A model generated the notes under the pieces. It searched no databases, was not told the origin of the DNA, and saw only the letters and a list, made by a program, of their open reading frames with translations. A stretch of DNA of 48,071 bases from Stenotrophomonas koreensis (GTDB taxonomy: Bacteria > Pseudomonadota > Gammaproteobacteria > Xanthomonadales > Xanthomonadaceae). The DNA lies in assembly GCF_001431525.1 (NCBI RefSeq), contig NZ_LDJH01000016.1, positions 1 to 48,071 on the forward strand, in the 5' to 3' direction. Positions 16,483 through 24,470 of the stretch are shown piece by piece. A program made the position numbers and the translations under genes. The first letter of the stretch is position 1, and each line of letters begins with the position of its first letter.

Positions 16483-17435
16483 GTGCACTGACCCCGTGGC
16501 AGCAGGCCGTCTACGACCAGCTGATCAGCACCTGGCAGGCAGGCCGGCTCGGGCATGGCCTGCTGTTTACCGGCCCGGCAGGCATCGGCAAGCGTGCCGT
16601 GGCCCTGCAGATGGCGCGGCACCTGCTGTGCCAGGGCGCGCCGGCGGCGGCAGCGCGCAGCGCGCAGCTGCTCGATGCCGGAACCCACCCGGACCTGCAG
16701 CTGGTTTCCTTCATTGCCAACAAGACCGGTGACAAGCTGCGCACCGAGATCGTGATCGAGCAGATCCGCCAGGTCAGCCAGCAACTGGCGCTGACCCCGC
16801 AATACGGCCTGGCCCAGGTGGTCATCATCGAGCCGGCCGAGGCGATCAATACGGCCGCTGCCAATGCCCTGCTCAAGACCCTGGAAGAACCGTCACCCGG
16901 ACGTTTTGTCTGGCTGCTGGCCAATGAGCCCGCGCGGCTGCCTGCAACCATCCGCAGCCGTTGCCAGAAGCTGGAATTCCGTTTGCCGCCGCGGCAGCAG
17001 GCGCTGGCCTGGCTGGCCAGCCAGGGGCACCCGGCCGAGCAGGCCACTGCCGCCCTGGCCGCCGCGCGCGGGCATCCGGGCCTGGCCGATGAATGGCTGG
17101 CCGGCGACGGCTGGGCGCTGCGCACTGAGGTGGCTGGCGAGCTGCAGCGTCTGGCCCGGGGCCAGGCCCGTGCCGCCGAGCTGGCTGCGCGCTGGAGTGG
17201 CGATGGGCAATTGGCACTGCGCCTGCGGCATGCCGCCGAATTGGCCCTGGAACATGCGCGCGAGCACGGGTTGACCGCGCCAGCGCGATTGCCCAAGCTG
17301 GCGGCCTGGTTTGATGCCGCCAATGCCTGCGCGCAGTTGCTGCGCACCACCGTACGTGCGGATCTGGCCTTGGTTGAATTGCTGATGGGGTGGCCGGCTG
17401 CTGCAGCCGGGCTGCCCGAGGGGAAGAAACAATGA
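16479..17435 (+). CDS. holB: DNA polymerase III subunit delta'
   Basis: The product has 318 residues. It has the clamp-loader fold: a degenerate P-loop GPAGIGKR, AANALLKTLEEPS, and the SRC motif in TIRSRCQKLEF that supplies the arginine finger. In E. coli delta' a four-cysteine zinc module lies before AGTHPD; here the region LLCQGAPAAAARSAQLLDAGTHPD keeps one Cys only, so zinc binding is very probably lost. It overlaps both neighbours by 4 or fewer bases. Confidence 0.93.
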   Translation: MSALTPWQQAVYDQLISTWQAGRLGHGLLFTGPAGIGKRAVALQMARHLLCQGAPAAAARSAQLLDAGTHPDLQLVSFIANKTGDKLRTEIVIEQIRQVSQQLALTPQYGLAQVVIIEPAEAINTAAANALLKTLEEPSPGRFVWLLANEPARLPATIRSRCQKLEFRLPPRQQALAWLASQGHPAEQATAALAAARGHPGLADEWLAGDGWALRTEVAGELQRLARGQARAAELAARWSGDGQLALRLRHAAELALEHAREHGLTAPARLPKLAAWFDAANACAQLLRTTVRADLALVELLMGWPAAAAGLPEGKKQ

Positions 17436-17785
17436 GTGCACTCAACGCGCGCCAGGGCATCCTGTCGCTGGTGGTCAAGGACAAGCCGGCCCTGTATGCG
17501 GCCTACATGCCGTTTGTGAAAAATGGCGGCATCTTTGTTGCCACCGCCAAGCGTTATTTCCTGGGCGATGAAGTCTTCGTCCTGCTGACCCTTCCGGATT
17601 CGGCCGAGCGCCTGCCGGTGGCCGGCAAGGTGGTGTGGACCACGCCGATGGGCGCACAGGGCAACCGTTCGGCCGGCATCGGTGTGCAGCTGGCCGATGG
17701 CCCCGAGGGCGAGGCGATCCGCAACAAGATCGAGACCCTGCTGGCCGGCGCACTCGGCGCCGACAAGCCGACACAGACTATGTAA
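17432..17785 (+). CDS. pilZ: Type IV pilus assembly protein PilZ
   Basis: The product has 117 residues and matches Xanthomonas-type PilZ across its length (NARQGILSL, KDKPALYAAYMPFVKNGGIFV, LPVAGKVVWTTP). The canonical c-di-GMP-binding RxxxR and D/NxSxxG motifs are not present, as in the Xanthomonas and Pseudomonas PilZ family founders, which bind FimX and PilB and are needed for pilus biogenesis. It is the last gene of mltG-tmk-holB-pilZ; ATGA overlap with holB. Confidence 0.95.
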   Translation: MSALNARQGILSLVVKDKPALYAAYMPFVKNGGIFVATAKRYFLGDEVFVLLTLPDSAERLPVAGKVVWTTPMGAQGNRSAGIGVQLADGPEGEAIRNKIETLLAGALGADKPTQTM

Positions 17786-17805
17786 GAAAATTTTTCACAA
17801 AAGTG

Positions 17806-17833
17806 TTGACCTTCTTCCAGTAGCCTCTATAAT
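17806..17833 (+). promoter_or_regulatory. Strong sigma-70-type promoter for tRNA-Val
   Basis: TTGACC (17806-17811), a 16-base spacer, then a perfect TATAAT (17828-17833). Transcription would begin near 17840, about 10 bases before the tRNA. Confidence 0.88.
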
Positions 17834-17849
17834 TTGCCCATCGCGACAC

Positions 17850-17924
17850 GGGCGGTTAGCTCAGCGGTAGAGCATTGCCTTCACACGGCAAGGGTCACAG
17901 GTTCGAACCCTGTATCGCCCACCA
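17850..17924 (+). tRNA. tRNA-Val (anticodon CAC)
   Basis: A 75-base cloverleaf with encoded CCA. Acceptor arms GGGCGGT and ATCGCCC pair with one G-T wobble. The D arm contains GCTCAGCGGTAGAGC, the anticodon stem TTGCC/GGCAA holds the loop TTCACAC (CAC at 34-36), and the T arm has GGTTCGAACC. It reads GUG codons, very common in this genome. No integrase or attachment duplication was seen beside it. Confidence 0.96.
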
Positions 17925-17937
17925 CGCGAAACGAACT

Positions 17938-17963
17938 AAGCCACTGGAAACAGTGGCTTTTTT
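17938..17963 (+). terminator. Rho-independent terminator of tRNA-Val
   Basis: AAGCCACTG and CAGTGGCTT arms with a GAAA tetraloop (17947-17950) and six T. Confidence 0.92.
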
Positions 17964-18430
17964 GTTGCCGCCAATGGCGGGGGGCATGAATCATGCACAG
18001 CCCAGGTGGCGCTGTGCTCCGGGTGCAATGCCGGCCCCGCTGTCGCCTGTCCAGGCGTGGCTGTTCCGGGTTCGCCAGCAGCGGCTCCACGATTGAAGGC
18101 CGCAGTTGCCGCCACGCTGCGCAATGGGCCCGGCATGCGCCGGGGCTGGATCAAACGCTGGGTGGGGCCAGAACCCTCTCTGTCCCCGGCCCGAGCCATC
18201 GGCTCCCCTCGGGATCGATCCGAGCGCCGAAGACGAGGGCCGTTGTCTGCTGCGGCCTCGCCACGCCGCCACGCTCACCACCGTTTCCCTGGCTGTACTG
18301 CCTGCAGCGGCACTCCCGCGGGTGTCGATCTGGCGCTGCGCGTTGGGCTTGCCAAGGGCTTGACTGTGGCCCGATGGTGAAGCTTTTGCCGATTCGGCGA
18401 TGGAGCTGGCACGATGCTGTTCCTGGCTGG
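17964..18430. other. 467-base gene-poor gap between tRNA-Val and the DUF4105 gene
   Basis: Several open frames cross this stretch on both strands, but none has a credible start, ribosome site or recognisable family. Composition stays GC-rich. A short palindrome GCCGATTCGGC lies at 18388-18398. The translations in all frames are rich in Arg, Pro and Ser, typical of non-coding GC-rich DNA or a decayed repeat. It could hold a small RNA or a dispersed intergenic repeat; I cannot tell from one window. Confidence 0.5.
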
Positions 18431-19483
18431 ATGATGGGCGACTGGATCAAACCGATGCGACGAATGGGACGATGGCTGGTGCAGGTGCTGGTGATGCTGT
18501 TGGTCGCTGCCGTGGCGCTGTGGGGCGCAGGGGTGCTGCATTTCCATCTTTCCGGCATTGCCGGCGGGCTGCTGTTGCTGTGCTGGTCCGCGCTGTCGGT
18601 TGGATTGTTGCTGGCCTTGGCAGGCGCCAGCCAGCGCTGGCAGGGGCGGCTTGGCCTGGCCTTCATGCTCGGCCTGCTGGCGCTGGGCATCGGTTGGAAC
18701 CAGATCACCCCGGCGCAGGACCGTGCCTGGGCCGATGACGTCGCCCGGCGCCTCCAGGTGCGCTCTTTCGATGGCCGCCATGTGGTGCTGGACAACGTGC
18801 GCAATTTCACCTGGCGCAGCGAACAGGACTACGACATCGCCTGGGAGCAGCGCCGCTATGACCTGGACCAGCTGCGCAGTGCCGATGTGCTGCTGTCTTA
18901 CTGGATGGGTCCGGTGATTGCACACACGCTGGTTTCGTTTGGCTTTGCCGATGGCCGCCAGTTGGTGTTCTCGCTGGAGATCCGCAAGGAGCAGGGGGAG
19001 TCGTTTGATGCGCTGGCCGGTTTTTTCCGTCGCTATGAAATGACCCTGGTCGCTGCCGACGAGCGCGATATCGTCGCCACCCGGACCAATGCCCGCGGCG
19101 AAGAAGTCTATCTGTACCGGGTCAGTGGCTTGCGGGGAAAGGCGCTGCGTGATCTGTTCGTGGCCTATCTGCGCAAGGCCCAGGAGCTGGATCGGCAGCC
19201 GGCCTTCTACAACAGCCTGACCAGCAACTGCACCACGATTGTCTGGGCGCTGGCGCGCAGCATCAATGCCGACCTGCCGTTGGATTGGCGGCTGCTGGCC
19301 TCCGGTTATCTTGCCGGTTACCTGCAGCAGCTGGGGGCATTGGCGCCGGGCCATGAGCAGGCCGAGCTGCAACAGCGCGGGCGCATTACCCAGCGCGCCC
19401 GCGCCGATGGCGGCAGCACGCTGTTTTCGCAACGCATCCGCCAGGGTGTTCCGGGAATTGATCAGGGAGAGACCGATGAATAG
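18431..19483 (+). CDS. DUF4105 domain membrane protein, probable papain-like fold
   Basis: The product has 350 residues from ATG 18431; ATG 18434 or 18455 are alternatives, none with a convincing ribosome site. Three N-terminal membrane helices (about 15-95) precede the DUF4105 domain. Conserved-looking His165 (GPVIAHTLVSFGF) and Cys267 (TSNCTTIVW) occur in the order His then Cys, as in circularly permuted NlpC/P60-type cysteine hydrolases; this catalytic reading is inference. It overlaps the next gene, a lipoprotein hydrolase, by 8 bases, so the two are translated together and probably act together in the envelope. Confidence 0.82.
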   Translation: MMGDWIKPMRRMGRWLVQVLVMLLVAAVALWGAGVLHFHLSGIAGGLLLLCWSALSVGLLLALAGASQRWQGRLGLAFMLGLLALGIGWNQITPAQDRAWADDVARRLQVRSFDGRHVVLDNVRNFTWRSEQDYDIAWEQRRYDLDQLRSADVLLSYWMGPVIAHTLVSFGFADGRQLVFSLEIRKEQGESFDALAGFFRRYEMTLVAADERDIVATRTNARGEEVYLYRVSGLRGKALRDLFVAYLRKAQELDRQPAFYNSLTSNCTTIVWALARSINADLPLDWRLLASGYLAGYLQQLGALAPGHEQAELQQRGRITQRARADGGSTLFSQRIRQGVPGIDQGETDE

Positions 19484-21476
19484 ACACTGCAGGCAGCAAC
19501 CATGGCTGCGTCTGGTGCTGCTGTTGCTGTTGCTGCCCCTGGCAGGTGGTTGTGCCATGGTCAAGCTGCGCACGGTAGCGACGCCGGATTTCACCGTGGC
19601 CAAGCGTGCCGATGTGCTCAGCAGTGGCCAGCTGGGCGCTGCCACCCGGGAAGCCCTGCAGGTGATTGGTATCGATCCGGCGCTCTGCGGCCAGCAGGCC
19701 AGTGACTGCATCACCCCGATGAGCCAGCGCCCCGGGGTGGATACCGAGGTGCGCCTGGCAGCACTGGCCGAGTTGTGGACGCTGGTTGCGTTGAACCAGG
19801 TCCAGGCAGACCGCAAGGCCGGTGTCACCGCTTCGCTTGCCAGTCACCAGGCCTGGCTGGAAGCGGCACGCCATGCCTACGCCTACCTGTTTTTTTCCGG
19901 GCGCAGCCCCGCCCAGCGGGCGCTGGAGGACCGCCAGCTGCAGGTGCGCGATTACTACAACACCGCGGTGGAGCAGGTCACCGCGGTGCTGTTTGAACGC
20001 GCCCGCGAACAGGCGGCCAACGGCGGCAGCGGCACCCAGCTGCAGCTGGCCGAACAGGGCTGGAAAATTACCGCGCGCTATGACCAACTGGGCCTGCGCA
20101 GTGTCCCGCGGGCGATGATGGCCGCTTCCAGCATCAGCTTTGCCGGCCTGCGCAGCAGCTACCGCCGTGATGGCTTTGGTGCCGAGCTGGTGGTGGAGAT
20201 GGAGCCGCCGCAGCTGGCGCTGCCGATGGACGCCGCCGAGCCGGAAGAAGGGCCGCGACGGGTCGAGGACATCCCGGTGTTCAGTGAGATGCCGGCGGTC
20301 AATGCCACCGCCGTGCTGCGCTTTGCCGGCAATACGCTGGAACAGGTGCTGGCCTCGCGCGAGCTCGACCTGGAGGTCTATGCCCCCGAGCGCACCGCCA
20401 GCATCATCCTGCAGGGCCATAGCGTTCCGCTGGCGGCCAATTACACCGCCGCCTACGGTCTGTGGCTGGCCAACTCGGGCTTTGCGGTGGAGTCGCTGCG
20501 CACCCTGTTCGGCCGCGGCCAGGGGATAGCCCGGCCGCATATCTACCTGATGCAGCCGTATGACCCTGACAAGCGGATCATCTTCCTGCTGCACGGGCTG
20601 GCCAGCAGTCCGGAGGCCTGGGTCAACCTGGTCAATGAAGTGACCGGGGACAAGGTATTGCGTGAGCATTACCAGGTCTGGTCGGTGTATTACCCGACCA
20701 ATGCCCCGATCGGTTTGAACCGTTACACCATTTCGCGGGCACTGAATCGCACCCTGGCCCACTTCGACCCGCAGGGTACTGCCGTTGCCAGCCAGGACAT
20801 GGTGTTTGTCGGGCACTCGATGGGCGGGGTGCTGGCCCGCCTGATGCTCAGCACGCCTGGCGATGCCCTGCTGTCTTCGGTGGTGGAGGGCTTTGAGCTG
20901 CGCGGGGATCGTCGCCAGCAGGCGCAGCGGCGGCTGGCGCCGCTGCTGCGCTATCAGCCCGAGGCCAATGTGAGCCGTGCGGTTTTCATCGCCACGCCAC
21001 ACCAGGGGACGGATATCGCCACCAGTGGCCTGGGCAACTTCATTGGCAAGTTCGTGCGCTTGCCGCTGACAATTCTTGGCGGTTTTGCCGATGTGGTGCA
21101 GCTGCTGGCCGACCCGGATGCCACGGCCGACAGTGATGACCCGCCGGCCAGGCCCAAGCTGCCCAACAGCATCGACAACCTCAAGGCGAGCAACCCATTC
21201 ATCCGGGTTGCGGCAGGCCTGCCAGTGCGCCGCGGGCTGCCCTATCACTCGATCATTGCCCGCCGCGACCCGGCGGTGGCGTTGGCCCAGTCCGATGATG
21301 GGCTGGTGCCTTATTGGAGCGCCCACTTGGCAGGCGCTGAATCAGAGAAGGTGATCACGGCCTGGCACAGCGTGCAGGAAACCCCGGAGGCCGTGCTGGA
21401 AGTGCGGCGCATCCTGCACCAGGAGCTGGCAGAAAACGGTGACCTGCCAGCGGGCCTGCCCGGCGCAGGGCGGTAA
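19476..21476 (+). CDS. Lipoprotein alpha/beta hydrolase
   Basis: The product has 666 residues. A lipoprotein signal peptide ends at Cys26 (PLAGGC). A long N-terminal helical region (to about 330) precedes an alpha/beta hydrolase with LLHGLASSPEAW, nucleophile Ser448 (GHSMGGVLAR), probable acid Asp607 or Asp608 (SDDGLVPYWS) and His631 (AWHSV). The SDDGLVPYWSAHL segment resembles lipase/PGAP1-like enzymes, so an ester bond of a lipid is a likely substrate; the exact one is unknown. The ATG is set by GGGAGA 6-7 bases upstream. The gene overlaps DUF4105. Confidence 0.85.
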   Translation: MNRHCRQQPWLRLVLLLLLLPLAGGCAMVKLRTVATPDFTVAKRADVLSSGQLGAATREALQVIGIDPALCGQQASDCITPMSQRPGVDTEVRLAALAELWTLVALNQVQADRKAGVTASLASHQAWLEAARHAYAYLFFSGRSPAQRALEDRQLQVRDYYNTAVEQVTAVLFERAREQAANGGSGTQLQLAEQGWKITARYDQLGLRSVPRAMMAASSISFAGLRSSYRRDGFGAELVVEMEPPQLALPMDAAEPEEGPRRVEDIPVFSEMPAVNATAVLRFAGNTLEQVLASRELDLEVYAPERTASIILQGHSVPLAANYTAAYGLWLANSGFAVESLRTLFGRGQGIARPHIYLMQPYDPDKRIIFLLHGLASSPEAWVNLVNEVTGDKVLREHYQVWSVYYPTNAPIGLNRYTISRALNRTLAHFDPQGTAVASQDMVFVGHSMGGVLARLMLSTPGDALLSSVVEGFELRGDRRQQAQRRLAPLLRYQPEANVSRAVFIATPHQGTDIATSGLGNFIGKFVRLPLTILGGFADVVQLLADPDATADSDDPPARPKLPNSIDNLKASNPFIRVAAGLPVRRGLPYHSIIARRDPAVALAQSDDGLVPYWSAHLAGAESEKVITAWHSVQETPEAVLEVRRILHQELAENGDLPAGLPGAGR

Positions 21477-21512
21477 GGCCTGGCCACCCAGGCCGCGGCG
21501 GGTGCCGCGGCC
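21477..21512. terminator. Two GC-rich hairpins between convergent genes
   Basis: GGCCTGG/CCAGGCC (21477-21494, CCAC loop) and GGCCGCGGC/GCCGCGGCC (21491-21512, GGGT loop) share bases, so only one forms at a time. Lacking a T run, they are terminator-like barriers for both strands rather than proven intrinsic terminators. Confidence 0.5.
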
Positions 21513-21519
21513 GCTGGAT

Positions 21520-21927
21520 TCAGACCGCCGCTTCGATTTCCGGCATCGCCAGGCGGGCCTTGGTCAGTGCCATGCCCAGGTTGGCGGTGCGCCGGCAGAC
21601 AAACACCATTACATAGCTGGGGTAACGCTTGCCACGCATGAACACGTGGATCAGGTTTTCGCTGTTGACGATGATTTCCTGGAAATAGTGCGCGCCTTCA
21701 CCCTCGGGCAGGCCACGGGCGCGGCGGAACAGCTGCTCGATCATGCGCACGTTCGGGCCCTCGTACAGGTCGGCCGTTGCCGCGGCGACCAGGTCCAGTA
21801 CCTCGCGCGGATGCGAATCCACGGTACGCACCGACAGCAGCATGCCGGAGGAAATATCGACGTAGCCGGCGGCCAGGCATTCGGGAATGGAGGCAACGGA
21901 TTTTTGAATGATGGAGTCAAGTGACAT
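21520..21927 (-). CDS. Roadblock/LC7-like protein of unknown function
   Basis: The product has 135 residues without signal peptide or membrane helix. The pattern (IPECLAAGYVDISSGMLL near the start, VLDLVAAATADLY in the middle, a VFVCRRTANLGMALTKAR end) resembles the Roadblock/LC7 profilin-like fold found in MglB and other regulators of small GTPases or ATPases. I infer the fold from pattern, not from a search. It lies 41 bases downstream of the ABC-phosphatase fusion on the same strand and is probably co-transcribed. No GTPase gene is nearby. It could instead be a general sensor subunit for the fusion protein. Confidence 0.7.
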   Translation of the reverse strand: MSLDSIIQKSVASIPECLAAGYVDISSGMLLSVRTVDSHPREVLDLVAAATADLYEGPNVRMIEQLFRRARGLPEGEGAHYFQEIIVNSENLIHVFMRGKRYPSYVMVFVCRRTANLGMALTKARLAMPEIEAAV

Positions 21928-21968
21928 CGGGGAGCGTCCTTCTGGAAACGGGGGGGATGAGGTGTGGA

Positions 21969-23444
21969 TCAGAGCTCGGGGGCGCGGATGAGCAGGTTGG
22001 TTTCCAGCTCGTGCAGCAGTTGCTCCTGTGCGGCCGACTGCACGAAGCCCGGCTCGATCAGGCGCAGGCGGCGCAGCGCTTCATCGGCGGTCAGCCCCTG
22101 GCGGATCAGCCAGCTGGCCAGCACCGTGCCGGTGCGGCCAAGACCGGCCAGGCAGTGCACGGCAACCACTTCTTCCTGATCAATCAGACGCTCGATCTTG
22201 ACCAGCAGCATCTTCATCCACATCAGTGGCGGTGCATGGCGGTCTTCCACCGGCATGTGCAGGGTGCGCAGCCCGGCAGCGGGAATGGCGGTCTGCGTCA
22301 TCGGCTTTTCGGTCAGGTTGACCAGCACACTGACGCCGACACTGCGCAGCAGGGCCAGATCATGTTCCAGCGGCAGTACCGCGCCGGGCATCGGGCAACC
22401 GGCCAGCTTGCCCGGCACCAGCCAGTGGAAGCCATTCGGGCCGCGGCTGGCCGGCGCCGTTGCCGCCGCTGGCGCGCTGGCTGTCAACGGCAGCGGTGCG
22501 CTGGGCAGGATCGGGCCGGGAGTGGCCGGCGTGACAGCAAGTGCGGGGGCATCGGCCGCGGGCGGGGCCTGCGCCGCCGGCACGGTTGCCGTGCCCGGCG
22601 TGCTCGGCGTGCCGATGGCGCTGACGATGGCCGGTTCCAGTTCTTCGGGGCGGCTGTCCGGAGCGGGCACATGGCAGCTGCCGGTGCGCAGGAACTGTGC
22701 CAGTACCGGATGATTGTCGGGATTGGCAAAGAAGGCGTCGCGTTCGGCACTCACCTGGACCCGGCCGCCGGCCAGCAGCACCAGGCGGTCGGCAATCCCA
22801 CGGGCCTGCTGCTGGTTGTGCAGCACCACCAGGCAGGTATGCGTGGCACCCAGGGCCTGGATCAGCGCCAGCACCACCGCGCTCTGTGCCGGCTCCAGGT
22901 CGCTGGTGGGCTCATCAATCAGCAGCACCGGGCTGCCGGTCAGTACCGCACGCAGAATCAGCGCGCAGCGCATCTGCTCGCGTGGCAGGTCGAACAGGCG
23001 CTGTTCCAGCTGTGCGATCAGTGCCGATTGGCCGTAGTGCTCGAGCACGGCCAGTGCCCGCTGGCGCATCTGTGCCGGGGTCTGTGTCACGCCGCTGCCA
23101 CGCTGGGCGGCTATCAATGTATCGAGCACACTGAAATCCAGCTCGCGCGGATGCTGCTGGGCCAGCGCCGGCAGCTTTGCGGCGGTGTGCAGTGGCTGGC
23201 CATCGAGCAGCAGGCTGCCGCTGCTCAGTGCATGGGCGCCATGTTGCCCGGCCAGGGTTTTGAGCAGGGTGGACTTGCCGGTGCCGCCCGGGCCCATCAG
23301 CACGGTCACCCCGGGGCCACGGATGGCCAGGGTGATCCGGGCAAGAATCGTGCGCGTGCCGAATTGGATGCCCCAATCGACAAAATCAATCTGTCCTGAC
23401 AGTGCGCTGGAGGCACCGTCGGGGCATGCAGAATGTAGGGTCAT
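21969..23444 (-). CDS. ABC-type ATPase fused to a dual-specificity protein phosphatase
   Basis: The product has 491 residues. Residues about 17-250 are an ABC ATPase with Walker A GPGGTGKST (51-59), Walker B VLLIDEPT and an H-loop His (VVLHNQQQ); the signature LSGGQ is replaced by LPREQ. An Ala/Pro-rich linker (about 260-350) leads to a tyrosine/dual-specificity phosphatase with Asp401 (PVEDRHAPP), nucleophile Cys431 and Arg437 (HCLAGLGRTG). There are no membrane helices and no permease gene nearby, so transport is unlikely. ATG 23444 follows GGGA by 7 bases; in-frame TTG at 23522 is less likely. Substrate and partners are unknown. Confidence 0.88.
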   Translation of the reverse strand: MTLHSACPDGASSALSGQIDFVDWGIQFGTRTILARITLAIRGPGVTVLMGPGGTGKSTLLKTLAGQHGAHALSSGSLLLDGQPLHTAAKLPALAQQHPRELDFSVLDTLIAAQRGSGVTQTPAQMRQRALAVLEHYGQSALIAQLEQRLFDLPREQMRCALILRAVLTGSPVLLIDEPTSDLEPAQSAVVLALIQALGATHTCLVVLHNQQQARGIADRLVLLAGGRVQVSAERDAFFANPDNHPVLAQFLRTGSCHVPAPDSRPEELEPAIVSAIGTPSTPGTATVPAAQAPPAADAPALAVTPATPGPILPSAPLPLTASAPAAATAPASRGPNGFHWLVPGKLAGCPMPGAVLPLEHDLALLRSVGVSVLVNLTEKPMTQTAIPAAGLRTLHMPVEDRHAPPLMWMKMLLVKIERLIDQEEVVAVHCLAGLGRTGTVLASWLIRQGLTADEALRRLRLIEPGFVQSAAQEQLLHELETNLLIRAPEL

Positions 23445-23471
23445 TGACAATCCCGAAACGTGGTTCTTGCC

Positions 23472-23491
23472 GCTGCCAACCTCCTGGCAGC
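23472..23491 (-). promoter_or_regulatory. Hairpin in the leader of the ABC-phosphatase gene
   Basis: A 7-bp stem (GCTGCCA with TGGCAGC) presents GGAGGT in its loop on the minus-strand transcript, 28 bases before the ATG. A short frame starting at a TTG overlapping the loop side ends at a TGA that overlaps the ATG by 4 bases, so a leader peptide is possible but unproven. Confidence 0.35.
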
Positions 23492-23546
23492 CTCCTGTAC
23501 TGGCCGTGCAACAGGATTTCAAAACAGAAAAGCCTGGTCGGGCTGG

Positions 23547-23552
23547 ATTATA
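23547..23552 (-). promoter_or_regulatory. Consensus -10 (TATAAT) for the ABC-phosphatase operon
   Basis: A perfect TATAAT on the minus strand would start a transcript near 23540 and give a leader of about 96 bases. The -35 position (AAGGGC) is poor, which would fit a promoter needing an activator. Confidence 0.5.
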
Positions 23553-23624
23553 TCGCGTTCGGCGCGCACGCCCTTGAGAGGCGGCATGCGCGGTGGGAAA
23601 TGCGGCAGCCTGCCGTTGCGATGC

Positions 23625-24443
23625 TCAGCCTGCCCCGGCCAGCTGGCGGCCGCGTTCGCTGGCGGCCTCGACGGCACGGGCGATCAATCCACCCAATCCC
23701 CCCTCAGCCAATACTTCCAGGGCCGCCTGGGTGGTGCCGTTGGGCGAGGTCACTGCCTGCCGCAGCTGGCCCGGGGATTGCCCGGTTTCGGCCAGCATCC
23801 GGCCGGCGCCGATGATGGTCTGCACCACCAGCTGATGGGCGCTGTCCGCATCCAGCCCCTGTGCCACCGCCGCCGCCTCCATGGCCTCGGCCAGGGCGAA
23901 GACATAGGCCGGGCCGGAGCCGGAGACGGCAGTGACCGCATCCATCAGCGTCTCGTGCTCGATCCAGCGCACCTGGCCTGCGGCCTGCAGGATGCGCTGG
24001 GCCAGTGCCCGCTGCGCTGCCGGCACGCTGGGGTCGGCATACAGGCCGGTCATGCCGGCACCGAGCAGCGCCGGAGTATTGGGCATGGCGCGCACGACCA
24101 GCGCATGCGCGCCCAGCCACTGTTGCAGCCGGGCCGTGGTGATGCCGGCGGCAATGGAAATCACCAGCTTGCCGGGGGCCAGGCGTGCGGCCAGTTCGCT
24201 GCAGACGCTGGCCATCACCTGTGGTTTGACCGCCAGCAGCCAGCTGCCGGCATCCAGCCGGGCGCTGGCGATGCTGTCAGCCACCGTGATGCCGTACTGC
24301 TGGTGCAGGCTCTCACGCAGTGTGGCCTGCGGTTCGATGACCTCGATGGCCGCGGGAGCGGTGCCGGAATGGATCAGGCCTGCAATCAGGCTGCGCGCCA
24401 TGTTGCCGCCGCCGATGAAACTGACCAGTCGCGAAGGGGACAT
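23625..24443 (-). CDS. proC: Pyrroline-5-carboxylate reductase
   Basis: The product has 272 residues. The N-terminal FIGGGNMARSLIAGL is the dinucleotide-binding motif of ProC, and the C-terminal TAVSGSGPAYVFALAEAM and VTSPNGTTQAALEVL are its family signature. It makes proline from pyrroline-5-carboxylate using NAD(P)H. It follows the YggS-type gene after 27 bases; yggS-proC is a common pair. Confidence 0.97.
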   Translation of the reverse strand: MSPSRLVSFIGGGNMARSLIAGLIHSGTAPAAIEVIEPQATLRESLHQQYGITVADSIASARLDAGSWLLAVKPQVMASVCSELAARLAPGKLVISIAAGITTARLQQWLGAHALVVRAMPNTPALLGAGMTGLYADPSVPAAQRALAQRILQAAGQVRWIEHETLMDAVTAVSGSGPAYVFALAEAMEAAAVAQGLDADSAHQLVVQTIIGAGRMLAETGQSPGQLRQAVTSPNGTTQAALEVLAEGGLGGLIARAVEAASERGRQLAGAG

Positions 24444-24470
24444 AACAGGTTCCTTGTGGGTGCGGATGAC

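Noticed and set aside
17850..18430. Possible integrative element at tRNA-Val
   Set aside because: No integrase, no duplicated tRNA end and no composition shift were seen; the tRNA has a normal terminator.
17993..18430. N-terminal extension of the DUF4105 protein into the gap
   Set aside because: The frame is open but the translation is low-complexity Arg/Pro/Ser-rich without signal or family features, and membrane helices begin only after 18431.
23445..23522. N-terminal extension of the ABC-phosphatase from TTG 23522
   Set aside because: The extra 26 residues resemble no ABC start; ATG 23444 has a well-placed GGGA.
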